This document shows positions 1 through 12,169 of a DNA stretch of 64,000 nucleotides, piece after piece; the stretch's first letter is position 1; the number at the start of each line of letters is the position of its first letter. The stretch is from the NCBI GenBank assembly GCA_030490835.1, contig CM059977.1:23913335-23977334 (forward strand), read 5' to 3'. The stretch comes from Annona cherimola (taxonomy: Eukaryota > Streptophyta > Magnoliopsida > Magnoliales > Annonaceae). The translations under genes were made by a program, and so were the position numbers. The notes under the pieces were generated by a model. That model did no database searches, was not told the origin of the DNA, and saw only the letters and a program-made list of their open reading frames with translations.

Positions 1-445
1 AAGAATTTGCATAAGACCCCCTGTGTAGAAACGATTTGTACATCTGTCCCTGTTTCAAAGATAAACTGGGCTTACTCCAAGCCTATCTGCGAAGCCCATA
101 TTCAATCCAGTCCAGGCCTAGTTCAAAACGGCCTTTAGCCTGTTTTATTTATTTCGCCTGGGCCTGTTCTTGCTCAAGCCCACTTCTATTAAAACATCGG
201 CGCATACGGATTATAGGCCCATTCGTACTACAAGCCAGATTCAAAACGGCCTTTGGGCGCTGGCTTACTCCGAGCCTGCAATCCATTTTTTCCCATGGCT
301 AGGTTGGGCTTGCTTCAAGCATTTTGCTGCTCTCTGAAGGCCCAGTATTTAAGCCCAGTGGTCGGCCCAGTACAAGCCCAGGCTCTGCCTTGGCCTAGTA
401 GAGATCTCCCAAGTCCTGACCCAGGGACATGTAGTAGCATATGAA
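1..445. repeat. GC-richer repeat-like leader, unresolved
   Basis: This stretch is clearly more GC-rich than the following AT-rich DNA. It is built from recurring short motifs such as AGCCCA, GGCCTA and AAAACGGCCTTT (the last appears twice, near 126 and 245). No coding pattern or known domain is visible in the short open frames on either strand. Recurring degenerate motifs suggest the edge of a transposable element that starts outside the window. Sequence at 29100-29350 has a similar composition and may be related. I cannot classify it. Confidence 0.3.
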
Positions 446-900
446 CGGTCCTAATAAGATTTGACATATTATGCGATCCCAATATTCTATTTGGACGATC
501 CAATAATAATTTTTTATATTTTTGGATGTTCCAAATCAAATGGATTGGGTCTAATTGAGCCAAATAGCTCCAAAAATATAAATTTTTTTTGTGAAATTGT
601 GTATATGTGTGTAATTTTTAAATTATATGTGAAATTAATTCATATGGTTAATTTATAAAAATTTAGAAAGCAATTTGTGAATAATTTTAATGCATTTATG
701 ATTTATTGCTTTCGGTTAAATTCATATTAACCAATTGTCATGCAGAGTTTGATATTTGACAATTTGGAAATAAAGTTCAATATTTTGGACTTTTTTTGGA
801 AATTTAAATTCGAATAATGGTACAAGTATTTTTCAATAGATGTCTAATGTTTTAAAATAAATTAATTGAAACAACGTGTTACCAAATAGCCTCTCTTGTG
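446..900. other. AT-rich intergenic DNA, nothing recognised
   Basis: AT-rich sequence with homopolymer runs. I see no coding region, inverted repeat or RNA gene. Confidence 0.5.
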
Positions 901-954
901 TAGGTTAATTTATTTTTAAAACATTAAAATAATTGTGTTTATGTAATTCATGCG

Positions 955-1310
955 AATATTCATCGACCCAAAGGAAGATCAATATTTGGCTGAATTGCAT
1001 ACACACATATGTTAATACATATGTGATAATTATTCGATACTCCAAGTGAATAACAAGTCGGTATAAAGAAAGGCTTGTTAGTTGACATGATTTTATTGTC
1101 AATATTTAATTACTCACCAAAATATTATGGATATGTGATTAATGTTGATATTGATTAGCCCAAATGAAGGTCAATATTTGGCCAGATTACATAGACACTT
1201 AGGGTGATAAATATGTGATAATTATTAGGCATTCTATAACAATAGTTGGTCTAAAAAAATTTATTGTTTCACAGGATTTTATTATCAATATTTGATTAAT
1301 TACTGTACCA
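955..1310. repeat. Two-copy tandem repeat, about 190 bp unit
   Basis: The block at about 955-1115 is repeated at about 1150-1310. Shared landmarks are GATCAATATTTGGC / GGTCAATATTTGGC, TGTGATAATTATT, and GATTTTATTGTCAATATTT / GATTTTATTATCAATATTT. It lies just upstream of decayed copia gag sequence in the same orientation, so it may be part of that element's 5' LTR or leader (inference). Confidence 0.5.
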
Positions 1311-1689
1311 AGAATACCATGTACAAGTTAATACTTTTATTTAAAAACTATGTATTAATGTTGTGCTAGGTATTTTGCAATGGACCCTACCATTATTTGA
1401 ATTACTGAAATTCTATATAAAACTTATGTGAACATATTATTTCATTCAAAATTTTAGTTAATTTATCTACTTGTGTTATATCTATCAACATTTATTCTAT
1501 TTTTGTGTTGAAATAATGAAAATAAAATATTATGATCATTTTTTGCTTTATGAATCTAAACCTTGCACTAAGAATTAAATAACTCATTATGCTTACGATT
1601 AAAGTTCCAATGAGAAAAAACAAGAACTTTGAGTAGCGAGACCGTTCAAATCTCATGAGCTTTATGATTATAAAGTATAAAATTTTAAA

Positions 1690-4600
1690 TAGATTCAAGA
1701 GGCATCATGTTCGAAAAGATAACTAATGCTAAAATTTCTATTAAGAAAATTGAAAAGCATTTTACTAAAGGCAATAAAGCTGAAACAAGTATGATTTGGT
1801 CAAACTTAATTTCAATAAGGTATAAAGTTAAAGGAAATATAAAGGAGTACCTGTCTCATCTTACTTTGAAATTAAATGCATTAAGGTTAAAGCGACCTAA
1901 GGATTTTCTTGTGCATTTAGTTTTGATTCTTCCGACATAATTTTGTCAGTTTAAAGTTACTTATAACCGACAAAAGAACAAATGATCTCTTGATGAACTT
2001 ATTTTTATTGCGTGGAAAAGAAGAATAGGTTAAAGCAAGAAAAAATTAAAGGTACTCACTTAACAAGTACCTATAAGAACATGGAAAAAATTAAGAAAAC
2101 TACGCTGGTCTAACACAAAAGAAACCAAATAAGAAATTTAGTTATTACTTTTGTGAGGCTCTTAGACATAGAGAAAAACTATACCAATAACGGTACATTT
2201 TTCACTTTTGTTTGTTCAACAACAATTTAGCTTTAGTTAATAAACCTAGTGTTATTATTTATGTAAGAGTGTCTATGCGGGGTTGCTTGAGTTGTTAAAA
2301 GCCAAATGATAATGAAAGATTCATCGATGGAGATGATGGTAAAATAGATGCAGTTAAGGCTGTCTGAAAATTTAAGTTATTATTAAAAACTCAATTTTAT
2401 TTGAATTTAAAAGAGATATATGATATCATTTTTGGATGAAATTTGATTTTTATTTTTGCACTGAATAAATTTAATTATTCTTATTCATTTGAAAATAGTT
2501 GGTTTAGTCTTTTTTTTGAATTTGAATATTATTGGATATGCTGAATATTTTAAACTATAAATCCTATGATCCCACATTTAGTTCTTTTATTCTTTTGAGA
2601 CAAAATGTTATTTCTTTGAGAATATTAAGCTTGAGGAGGAGATAAGGTTAGAGATTATGTCTTTAGAGAGAAATCTTATAAGACATCATTGAAAATCTCT
2701 TTGATCAAAATAAACAGGTTATTCCTGATGATCAAGCTCAACACCCTCAAGAATGGATGTCATTGAAAAGATCTACTAGAGAAAGGATAATGCAGTTTCT
2801 GATGGTTATATCAGATTTTTCAAATACATCAGGATGACGTTGGATTGGTGGAAGGTAATCTTATCGAACAATGTAAAATAAAAACTCTCAAAAGTAGATT
2901 GATGTCGTAAATATGCGATTAAGTTCATGAAAGACAATAACAATTTGGTAACATGTCTCATTACCTGAAGGTATAAAGTTGATTGGTTATAAATGGATGT
3001 TTAGAGCCAAGAGAGATTCAAAAGGATAATGTTAAAAAACATAAGGCTTGTTTTGTCATAATGGACTTTATTCTTAAAAAAGCATTGATTACAAAAGAGA
3101 CTTTTTCTCCGGTTTCATTGAAAGTTTCTTTCAAGATAAATGACTTCAGCAACAGATTTTAACCTTGATTTATATATATTAGATGAATGTAAGGATAATA
3201 TTCTCAATGGTGACATTGATGAGATGATCAATAAAGTGCAACAAAAAAATATGTTGAAAAATACAAAGAATACGGTCTTTAGTTTTTTTTTAAAAAAAAT
3301 TCATCTATGAGCTCAAGCAAACTTTCCATTAATGGTATTGCAAATTTCATTAAATTATCATTTCATTTGGTTTTGAAATGAATTTAGTCAATGATTGCAT
3401 ATACTATAAGTTCAGAGAGAGTAATCATAGGTTTAGTGGGAGTAATATAAGACAAACTATTTTCCAACATCAATATAAGTTTATTGCACAAAAACTAAGA
3501 TATTTTATCAAAAAATTTTGAAAAAAAAAATCTTAACATACGTCTTTTGTATTAGGAATATTACTCTTAAAGTATTCTTGAATTATCACAAAAAACTTAT
3601 ATTAAAAAGTACTTAAAATATCTGGCGTGCATGATTGCAAATTAAAAAATACCTCATTGCTAAGGGAGACAAATTTTGTCTCAATCAGTGCCCAAAGAAT
3701 GATTTTAAATTTAAGAAAATATAAAAGACTCTCTATGCTTTAGCAATGTGAAGTTTGATTTATACTCAAATTTTGCATTCTCAAGTTTGTATGTATTCGG
3801 ATATTGTGTACATTATTGGGATGTTGTGTATATATTTAAGTAATTTAGGAATGGATCTTTCAGAAGCAGCCAAGTAGTTTTTTAAAGCACTTTTAGAGAA
3901 CAAAACATTACATATTAACCTACAGAAAGTTAGGTAAGTTAGAGATCATTTGGTATTCAGATTTTAACTTTATTAGATGCAAATACAGTTGTAGATACAT
4001 TTCATGCTTTGTTAAAAAAGCTATACTAGGAAAGAGTGCTAAGCAAACACTCACAGTTTTTCAACTATGACAACAGAGTTTATAGCATATTACGAGGCAT
4101 CCAATTATAGAATATGATTACAAAATTTTGTCATAGGACTACGAAATATAAATAACATAAAAAGACCACTTAAGTTTTTTTGTGACAATAAATTAGTTCA
4201 GCTATGTTTCTGGTTGTTAAGAAAAGGATTCGGGAAGATAAAGTGACTATAAAGTAAATTGCAATAATCACTAAGGTTGCAGATCCACTTATTGAGGGTA
4301 ACAACCCGAGGTCTTTCGTGAGCGCACTGCTCATATAGGTATTATATCATTTAATGACATGCTAGTTAAGTGGGAGTTTGTATTTATTTGCTTTTCTGGT
4401 TTAGACACTTTACTATGGTTAAGGATATTTTATGTAGAAATAAAGTATTTAGTATTTTGGTTATTCGGTATTTTAGTTTTTGTTTGATCTCGCTAAATAA
4501 GTTGGATCAGTTGGAAATAGACATGTTAGATAACATTATATGTAATTTTCATATTATGCATTCATACTTAATCTATGTCATTTAATTATGTTTGATATAT

Positions 4601-4774
4601 GTGACCATGGATGAGTCTAGTTATAATGAATGTGACAAAGGCGCTTTGATCCTATGTTAGCATAACCGATGTATAAGATTGTTTGGAGATGATTTTGGTC
4701 ATGATAGCAGAAGGTTTTTAACTCATAAGGTTATATATATAATTATAAAATTATATGTAATCCAAGTGAGAGAT
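1690..4774 (+). pseudogene. Decayed Ty1/copia gag-pol
   Basis: A heavily mutated copia polyprotein can be followed in order on the plus strand in shifting frames. The only continuous piece is 1707-1940 (77 aa), which resembles the copia gag UBN2 region. After it come a ruined zinc-knuckle area (about 2130-2190), protease-like sequence (about 2270-2410), and a pre-RT region (about 2745-2990). RT remnants lie at about 2990-3420, RNase H-like sequence at about 3850-4230, and a C-terminal tail near 4270-4350. The integrase core appears deleted around 2540-2700. Many stops and frameshifts show it is long dead. Family assignment rests on my reading of degenerate similarity, not on intact motifs. 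Confidence 0.65.
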
Positions 4775-5239
4775 TGTTAAAATTTTAGAATTGCATATAT
4801 ATATATATATAATTATATATATGCTATCATAAGTAGTTACCCAAAATTATTAAAGTGATCTTATAAGATTTATGAGCCTAAATCATTCAATAAAGTATGG
4901 GTCTCCTATGTGTAGAAATCCTATTATCTATTTTTAAATTTTTATTTTTATGATGGGCTAAATTAGAAATATAAAAGATAGGTACACTATATAAATGGTT
5001 GTGGTACTCAAGTTATATAATTTTAGAGTTTTTTCCTAGCATCCCATTATTAGAAAAGATGAGTTATTTTCTCCATAAAATCCTAGGGCATTAACTTGGA
5101 AGACCTAAAAACCATAAGATTAAAAAACAACAACTATTATGAATTCAGATACACTTCCGCTTATGGTTTATTTTCTTAGTGATTTAGCATGGAGGATCCT
5201 GAAGTGATTATGCTTTTAATCAATAAGGTTTTCCCAACA
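4775..5239 (+). repeat. Possible 3' LTR of the decayed copia element
   Basis: A purine-rich tract (4763-4773, CAAGTGAGAGA) is followed by TGTTAAAA at 4775, and the sequence TTCCCAACA ends at 5239. TG...CA ends and a polypurine tract directly 3' of decayed pol fit a copia LTR of about 465 bp. It contains an AT dinucleotide run near 4796-4812. I could not find the matching 5' LTR, so the call is tentative. Confidence 0.4.
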
Positions 5240-6240
5240 TATCCTACAATTAAATATATATTTCAAGAATATTTTTTGAAAAGTAAAGTATTTTTATTTG
5301 ATTTTTTATATTTTATAATTTTATTTTTTATAGGAGTATTTTGTTATTTTAAACCATAAGCGATACATCTTGTTTCCAACAAACCTTGGTATGCAAATTT
5401 TGCAAAAGTGATAACACTTCTGCAATCTCCACCTAAAAATCTATTTAAAACATGAAAATCACTTAGAGTAGCTCCAACTTAGAAAAAAATATGGGCTCTT
5501 TCTCCTCTTCGGATCAGTTTTTGCTTGGTTCGTTAGGCTACTGCGATACCATTGTAACATCTGGATCCCAAAAATAATTTTAAGCCCATGGGCTACGGGT
5601 GTTACAGTATGTTGTTATCTGCTTGACTTGAAAACTCAACCATACGATTTTAAAATGTTTTATATCATATTTAAGCTTTGATCCATTTATAAATTCTAAA
5701 AATTCTCTTCTGTCTTCAACGCAATATTCAATTTTGTAATTTAATACTGACTATGAGGCTTCATAACATTTATCTTTGGCAATCAAAACACACTTGCACA
5801 AAGAGCACTAAAGCAACCGATCAAGTTATCAAAACTAAGCCTTTGACGCCATTCTAGTTGAAGGCAAGAAATGACTTGGCTGAAAGAATATTGTAAGTTT
5901 AACATTAATAAATAACGGATTGCTTTTAATAATCCAATCTCCATTGTGTCATGTGACACATCGAATTTTTTATTATTAATTAACTTTAGACTATCTGATG
6001 TTATCAATTTATCATTTATATTGCATATATTAAATCAACAATTTATCATTTATATTGCATATATTAAATTAACTAAGCTAGTCTCTTAGTAGAAAATGAA
6101 AACTCATATGCATTTTTCAAAAGGAACTCATATAACTAAGGTCAGGTTATATAGTCAACAAACAATCGGCGTCATCGGTTCAAACTCTAGTGGTGATAAA
6201 GCAATCTATTGCTTAAGCTACAACTCACACCACTTGGGCT
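5240..6240. other. Intergenic, no gene seen
   Basis: AT-rich DNA with no credible coding region. A short direct duplication (ATCATTTATATTGCATATATTAA-type unit) occurs at about 6010-6070. A stretch near 6165-6185 has a weak Pol III B-box look (GGTTCAAAC), but no complete SINE could be delimited. Confidence 0.4.
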
Positions 6241-6575
6241 CATGTTATATGTAGTCGGGTGTATGTCACCCATTTTTAAAATTTTTTGAAACTTTTTTCA
6301 TAAAACTGTTAATATAAGTGTATTTAATCCGTGTATCATTTTTACTATTTTTGGAGACTTTTAGACTTTTTTTTAGGATTTTTAAAAATTAGTATCATTT
6401 TGAGTAATTTTAAATCATTAAAAATGCTACTAATTTTTAAAAATTCAAAAAAATCTAAATTTTTTTCAAAAAGGTAAAAATTGATACACATGTGAAATAA
6501 ACTTATATTAATAGTTGTGTAAAAAAAATTTCAAATAATTTTAAAAAATGGGTATATGCACCTGGGTGCATATGA
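6241..6575. mobile_element. Foldback MITE, TGCACC-ended family
   Basis: The left half reads as the inverse of the right half over almost the whole length. The turn is near 6395-6425 (GAGTAATTTTAAATCATTAAA) and the outer end is GGGTGCATATG. The AT-rich arms carry a TTTTTACTATTTTTGGAGA-like core found in many other copies in this window. It has no coding capacity and looks like a non-autonomous DNA transposon. Confidence 0.6.
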
Positions 6576-7099
6576 TCGGGGGCCCCACTTGAACCATATG
6601 CATTGGTAGTGAAACGACAGTACACTTGACCTGTAGTGAATGCATGGTCCACTACAAGGTCTGACATTTGCAAAAATTGCTGCACCACACTAATGTAACT
6701 GTGTAACTACATACTTTTAATAAGTCATGTTACTCTATTCTGGTGAAACTAATCATATGTACCTCTTTTCATGCAATTTTATATCTCACGCATTTCATTT
6801 ATCTTTATCTATAGTATACCATTGCTATAAAATTTACGCATGTTCATAAGAATTTCAGCAAATTTGTACATGTCATAGAATATCATAAACGAAATTGAGT
6901 TAATGCTCCTCTTAGCTTACTTCGAAAAATCATTTACAATAACTTTTTTTGGTTTTTTCATTATAAACTTATTTATTTAAGTGTATTTAACATATAAACT
7001 AAGTTTTACCATTTTTTGATATGTTAAAGCACTAAGGTGCACTAAGGCTAAGTGCACTCACATGCATTGTATCAAATCCCAAATAATACTGCTAAATTT
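6576..7099. other. Intergenic with a half foldback arm
   Basis: No gene seen. About 6945-7025 resembles one arm of the foldback MITE family (TAAGTGTATTTAACATATAA, then TTTTACCATTTTTTG). It ends at the SINE trio, whose first target-like motif CTAAATTT is at 7092-7099. Confidence 0.4.
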
Positions 7100-7345
7100 G
7101 CACTGAGGCTTTGCCTTAGTGGTAACCACATTTCACCCAATGTGTGGTGATGTGGTTTCAAAACTCCATGCCGGCATTTTTCACAGCAGCTACACTTCTC
7201 ATAGCAGCGTCAAATAGAGCTATATGATTAGAATATTGGTAAGATAGTTATATGATTGGTGTTTAGATATTATAAGAATGATCTAAGGGTCTTACTATAA
7301 TATAAATTGAGATAATGTAATACATGAATACCCATAAAAAGATAA
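7100..7345 (+). mobile_element. SINE copy 1 of a head-to-tail trio
   Basis: A tRNA-like head carries an A-box-like segment (GCCTTAGTGGTAA) and a degenerate B box (GGTTTCAAAACTCC). An AT-rich body follows, then a tail with GAGATAATGTAATA and an A-rich end. It is flanked by CTAAATTT at 7092-7099 and CTAAATTTT at 7346-7354. The order of head, body and A-rich tail fits a plant SINE on the plus strand. Confidence 0.65.
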
Positions 7346-7354
7346 CTAAATTTT

Positions 7355-7672
7355 AGCCACTGAGGATTTGCCTTAGTGGTAAACGACAATTCCCCATCAG
7401 ATGGTGACATTGTTTTGAATGCTAGTGGCTGCAACATTTTACAGCAGCAACGATACACTTGACAGCAGCATGTGAAGCAAGAAACGGTGGCATTATTCTC
7501 CCTTAGTTTCAGTGGGAGCGTCCACCAATAGGGATATTTAGGAAATTCTATAAGAAATATTGGCCGGATATTTGTAGAATGTTGTTAGTAAAATTGTAAG
7601 AATGTCTTAGGGTTTAATTGTAATACTAGTTGAGATAATGTAAAATATGAATACTCATAAAAAAATATATAG
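7355..7672 (+). mobile_element. SINE copy 2 of a head-to-tail trio
   Basis: The head begins AGCCACTGAGG with A-box-like GCCTTAGTGGTAA. The B box is eroded (GTTTTGAATGC). The tail contains GAGATAATGTAAAATATGAA, ends A-rich, and is followed by TTAAATTTT at 7673. It is longer than copy 1 and clearly diverged from it. Confidence 0.65.
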
Positions 7673-7681
7673 TTAAATTTT

Positions 7682-8014
7682 AGCCACTGAGGTGTTGCCT
7701 CAGTGGTAACTGCATTTTCACCTTTGCATGGTGGATGCGGTTCGAAACTCAGTGCTCCCATTTCCTATAATGCATCATTTTAACACAACTGCAACAACAA
7801 TTTCATGGCGGCATATTCTCTCCCCATAAATTTCTATGGGAGCATCTGTGAGATCATCCACCAAGCAGGATATAAGGAAAAATTGTAAGAAAAATTAGAA
7901 TATTGGTTAGATAATTGTAGATTGATATTGGGATATTGTAAGAACTCTTTGAGCTTTATTGTAATACAGATTGAGATGATGTAATATATAAATACCAAAA
8001 AAATGCATGTATAG
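7682..8014 (+). mobile_element. SINE copy 3 of a head-to-tail trio
   Basis: This is the best-preserved head of the three. It has A-box-like GCCTCAGTGGTAACTG and a near-consensus B box, GGTTCGAAACTC, near 7739. The tail GAGATGATGTAATATATAAA is followed by an A-rich end and CTAAATTTTT at 8015. Confidence 0.7.
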
Positions 8015-8024
8015 CTAAATTTTT

Positions 8025-8799
8025 AAATTGAATGTGAGGTGGGGCAAAAAAGAGGTTCCTCTAGAGAAGAAAGGATGCTATTGGGTAGACATGTGAAGAA
8101 AAATAAGCTCGAGCAAGTGAGAATCTATGCGCTTTGTTGTTGAATAATGAATGAGAATTTTAAATTTTTATTAAATTTATCAACTTGTCCCAAACTTTAT
8201 AGATTTGATGTTATTCATGAAATTGAATGTATTTGTAGAACCTATGTTCAATAAACAACTCAAATATATATCCAAGGGGAAAATTGGAGATTGTTTGGGT
8301 AGTTTTCAGAACAACTAAAGGAAGAAACTAGCAGAGAGGAGAGAGGAAGAAAACTATTCATACTTTGACGAAAAAATTTTGTAGAAAACTCCATGAATTT
8401 GTAGTTTTGCAAAATGTACTTATTCAAAAATTGCAAAAAATTCAAACATTACTGAAAATTTTACAGGAGATTTTTCTAAGAGGAATATTATAAAATAGAT
8501 GATTTGTTAAGAAATTTTATAAGAAAATTTTCAAAAAAATTATAGAAAACCCTAAGAATGACATAATTTGTAAAATACTATCGGCTAAAAATTCACAGAA
8601 TATTCTTTGAAAAATATTTTACACAAAAATTCCTAGCCCGAGCACGGGAGATGTGCTGGCAGTAGCCTACACCTACAACACATGACGGCCAGTGAGCCGT
8701 TTAAATTGCTTTTGAAATAGAATTTGATGCTGATGTTTGATTTTGATGATTCATCTATTAATTTTTCTATTTTTTGACATTTTAAATTCATTGGATGGG
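8025..8799. other. AT-rich intergenic DNA downstream of the P450 fragment
   Basis: No recognisable gene. A short GC-richer patch at 8635-8700 has no recognisable coding. The rest of a P450 exon 1 or exon 2 is not found here, which shows that the neighbouring fragment is truncated. Confidence 0.45.
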
Positions 8800-9303
8800 T
8801 TAGTATAAGTTTTTAATGCAGGTGCGAATCTCATTCTCCAATACGTGCATGACGGAATCAAGCCGCCGGCTCGACAGCATCGCCAGGTTCATCTGCTTCC
8901 GAATCTCACGCCAATACGATCCATAAGGGGCAAAGCCCATCATGGCGTAGTCATAGTCCATGACCTCGCCCACCAAGCTTCTTGGACGAGTGGCGAAGGC
9001 CTTGTCGTTTGTTGTGAAGCATTCCCTTGCCATTTCCCAGCTGCTCACCACCAAGGCTTGCCGCACGCCCAATAGGAGCATGAATACCGGCCCGCACTTG
9101 TCGGCAAGGGCTCCAAGAATCCTCGCTGTCGGCTCGCCGCCATCGAGTAGATGTAAGTGGCCGATGAGAGGCCATGCGCCAGGCGGCTCAGGCGGCGAGT
9201 TTGCCTTCTTAACCTTGGTCTTTGAAGGCCAAAGTTTGTATAGCAGAAGGCCTAAGAGAAGAAGCCCAGCTGGAACTTGCAGGTGCGACAGAAACAAATC
9301 CAT
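8800..9303 (-). pseudogene. CYP82-like cytochrome P450, 5' exon-1 fragment
   Basis: This 167-residue open frame carries the P450 N-terminus: a hydrophobic ER anchor (about residues 8-24), the proline hinge PPEPPGAW (about 38-45), an LIGHLHLL segment, and the C-helix motif WREIRK (about 130-135). It aligns without gaps to the first ~167 residues of the intact gene at 45929-46879, at roughly two-thirds identity by eye. Homology ends at the ...NLY residues, where a TAA follows and the sequence turns into AT-rich DNA. The I-helix, ExxR and heme-binding parts are missing, so no enzyme can be made. The open frame over the retained part suggests fairly recent truncation or past constraint. The divergence marks it as an older paralogue and not a recent copy. 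Confidence 0.85.
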
Positions 9304-9551
9304 TGCATTACCTGGTACGTTCCTGGCCTCAAGAACGTTACCGGCGGTGCCGGCGCCTGAGAAGATGCTTGGCCTCTATCTCCTACAGCTAACTGAAAGG
9401 AAAGAAAGGAAACTACGAACTGAAAGAATGAAGACTGATGAATGGCATAACTGTCACTACAATCGCACGTTGCAACTCACATGTGGGTACCATTAGCATG
9501 CAACAACCCTTTGGATGGAGTTGTTTGAGGGGTGCATTTATCGTTGGTGTT
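9304..9551. other. Former upstream region of the P450 fragment
   Basis: GC-richer for about 70 bp next to the start codon, consistent with an old 5' untranslated region, then AT-rich. No clear TATA box. It does not obviously match the sequence upstream of the intact P450 at 46880 and beyond. Confidence 0.3.
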
Positions 9552-10131
9552 CAGTGGTGCAACTTTTTTTCACGACCCGTGCTCGAAAAACCCTCGTACC
9601 TGTGAATTATAAATATAATAGGGCTAGGGTTCAAGTGAACCTAAAACTAAAAACACTAAGCCTAATATCTCATTTTATATTTATTATAAAATGTGTTATA
9701 TACATAACATTTAAACAATATTTATTTATGTTTATATTTGAATATATGTTTCACATATTGTAATTATATTATAAATAAAATATATTATTTTTATTTATAT
9801 TTATCTTTTATTTCTATCATCTACTTTTACATAAATTAATTTTCTTCCATTATCTTTTTATATTAAATCTTGTCTAGGAATATTCTTTATATTGCTATTT
9901 TTTTAAAAAAATTGTAGTTTGACTATATATTATTATATTCATAAAAAATTCTAAACTTATCACTCTTAAATAAAATGTAAAATTTATTAATATAAATTTC
10001 AACCCAAACCCGAAACCGATTTTCAAAATTAGGGTTAGAGCTTAAGATTTACAAATAGGGTTATGGTTGAGACTAATATTTTATAAATAATATTAAGATT
10101 AAGGTTGAGGTGAACTCGAGTTGCACCCTTA
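9552..10131. mobile_element. hAT-like non-autonomous element, TAGGGGTGCAACT family (weak)
   Basis: Left end CAGTGGTGCAACTTT and right end (inverted) TAAGGGTGCAACTCG form an imperfect terminal inverted repeat. Flanking octamers TTGGTGTT (9544-9551) and TTCATGTT (10132-10139) match at 6 of 8 positions, as expected for an old hAT 8-bp target duplication. The interior is AT-rich and non-coding. Confidence 0.45.
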
Positions 10132-10139
10132 TTCATGTT

Positions 10140-10330
10140 TTTTGTTCTTGTGGGGTGAGTTTTTTGCATTTTAAACTCTCTAACTTTGTTTATTTGCATT
10201 TTAAATTTTGAACTTTGGTCATTTGCATTTTATACTCTAGCTAGTATCAGTGTTTAAAACTACCATTAAATTGGGTGAAATTTAATAATTAACCTTATAT
10301 GTTCAAAAGCAAAATGCAAACTAGAGCAGC
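10140..10330. repeat. TTTGCATTTTAAA-type repeat block
   Basis: Three close repeats of TTTGCATTTTA(A/T)A occur within about 90 bp, each followed by a CT-rich phrase such as CTCTAACTTTG. The reverse-complement version occurs at 38230-38410 (AGGATTTAAAATGCAAA). This is probably the terminal or subterminal part of one repeat family in two orientations. Confidence 0.45.
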
Positions 10331-10469
10331 TATGGAAATGTTGATTTTTTTAGTATATGGGGAAAATGATTTATTTAGTCAAGTAAATGATAATAAATTC
10401 TCATGATATACTAAGCATAAGCTATGTCATGGTATTTTTTATTTTTGAAAAAAATGCCAATTTTTGGCA

Positions 10470-10595
10470 CCTATGAACAGTAACCCACGTTGCTGTGAAC
10501 AGTAAACATGAACAGTACCATGAACAGTGATGATGAATAGTAATCTGCTACAATAATTTACTACAGTAACTATGAACAGTAAACAGCGTGATTTG
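10470..10595. repeat. GAACAGTAA-motif minisatellite-like cluster
   Basis: The motif TGAACAGTA or close variants (TGAATAGTA, TACAGTAACT) recurs at least six times. Plant LTR sequences can carry such clusters, but no LTR boundary is visible. Confidence 0.5.
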
Positions 10596-10599
10596 GAAA

Positions 10600-12160
10600 A
10601 AAATCAAGATTTATTTTTATATTTTATGAGGATATATGGATAGAATTTTTTAAAAAGATTTATGGATAAAAATCCATATAATGAGGTAATGACCAAGTAT
10701 CTTTATATGATTAACCTATATAGGAATGAGGTAATAAACGATTATAAAGCATGCATGAGAAGCAATCTAAGACATGGAATGATATAAATAAAATATTATT
10801 TTTCCTTGTATAGGAAAAGGAAAGGAAAAGGTAGAGGACACAGACTGAGGAGGTAAGCAAGCAAATTTTTTTAAAAAAATTTGATTTTATTGCTTCATTG
10901 TAAGCAAGCACAACTTTGAAAATGTGATTTTATTCTCAAGTATTTATGAAATGTGTTTAAGGATGGTCATTCCTATAATGTTTTGATATGATAAATGTTT
11001 ATGAGTTTTTATGAAAAGTCATGTCGGCATATTGATATTATGTTATGTTCATGGATATGTGCACATGTATGATGTATAATGAAGAGACTTTGGTGGAGGT
11101 AGAAAGCGGATCAGAGGGTCCCCCTTCACTATTGCCGAGTCGTATAGGCTGTGTGCCGACGGCGCCCTCCCAAGAGGTAGAGGCAAAGGAATGTTATGTA
11201 TGAATGAAATACATTGCATTTTCATACATGGATTGAAAAGGAAAGCATGGATTTGAAATGATGTTTTTAAAGGGATAGTGCAAATAATTCTCTACATGAA
11301 AATGACAAGTCACCTGGTATAAGAGGTATATAATGCCGGGGAAATCAAAAGTCATGCATGTAGGAACCATGTAGGCGTCAAGAGGAAGAGAGGTTCCCCT
11401 TGATGAGGCCAAGTCAGAGACAGCCGGCGTCTTGGACCATGCTATGTGAGATATTCCTTGGGCTAGCGTACCCGCACACGAAGGTTTATGTCAGGAGTGA
11501 AAATGAAGCATTTGCACATCCAATGTTTATGAAAAGGTTTTTATTCCATTGATAGTTGATCACTTGCTAAGTGTCTCCTATCAAATAGAGAGAAATGCAT
11601 TTACGAATGATTTACATGAATGGTTTATAAAAGATTTCCAAAAATGGTTTACGAAAAGGTTTCTATTCCGTTGGTAGTTGATCACTTGGTAAGTGTCTTC
11701 TACCGAATGGAGATGAATGCATTTAAAATGAAAAATGCTTGTTTATTGAGTTTCGACTCATGTTTTATTTTCCCAACCTCAGACAGGTGTAAGGAAAACT
11801 AAGAGATGAAGGGTATGTGTTGCTAAAGAAAAAGAGGAATCTACAAAGGTTAGTAGATTTTTGTATGAATAGATTCCCTAATGGGATATGATGAAAAAGG
11901 ACATAGGTTGTATGAAATTATGAAATTATGAATAATATGAGAAGTTGATGATTTATGATGATATGGATGAGTCTATTATGAATGATGATAAGTATATGTT
12001 TATGTGATAAAAGAAATTTTTTTTTTTGGACGAGATCTAATTAAGAACCCGCAGTGTGATCAGGACAACAGTCCTGAATCACGTTTATCAATCGACAAGA
12101 TCTTGGAGTAAGGACTATGTTGACACCTCGGTTCGGGGCGCCACAGCAGCAGCTGCAACT
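10600..12160. repeat. Unresolved repeat region, possibly LTR-derived
   Basis: Non-coding. Contains GC-richer islands at 11090-11175 and 11395-11480 in AT-rich surroundings. A direct repeat of about 80 bp with a 122-bp period lies at 11531-11610 and 11653-11730, sharing GAAAAGGTTT, GATCACTTG and GAATGCATTTA-like segments. The mix of subrepeats and GC islands would suit a solo LTR, but I cannot show TG...CA ends or a target duplication. Confidence 0.3.
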
Positions 12161-12169
12161 CTGATCGAT

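Noticed and set aside
8800..9303. Idea that the P450 fragment and intact P450 were copied together with segments A and B
   Set aside because: Segments A and B are up to ~99 percent alike on the right, but the P450 pieces are only about two-thirds identical, and similarity between the flanks stops at 12365/48236.
8960..9496. 178-codon plus-strand open frame over the P450 fragment
   Set aside because: Antisense shadow of the P450 exon-1 reading frame, with no independent features.
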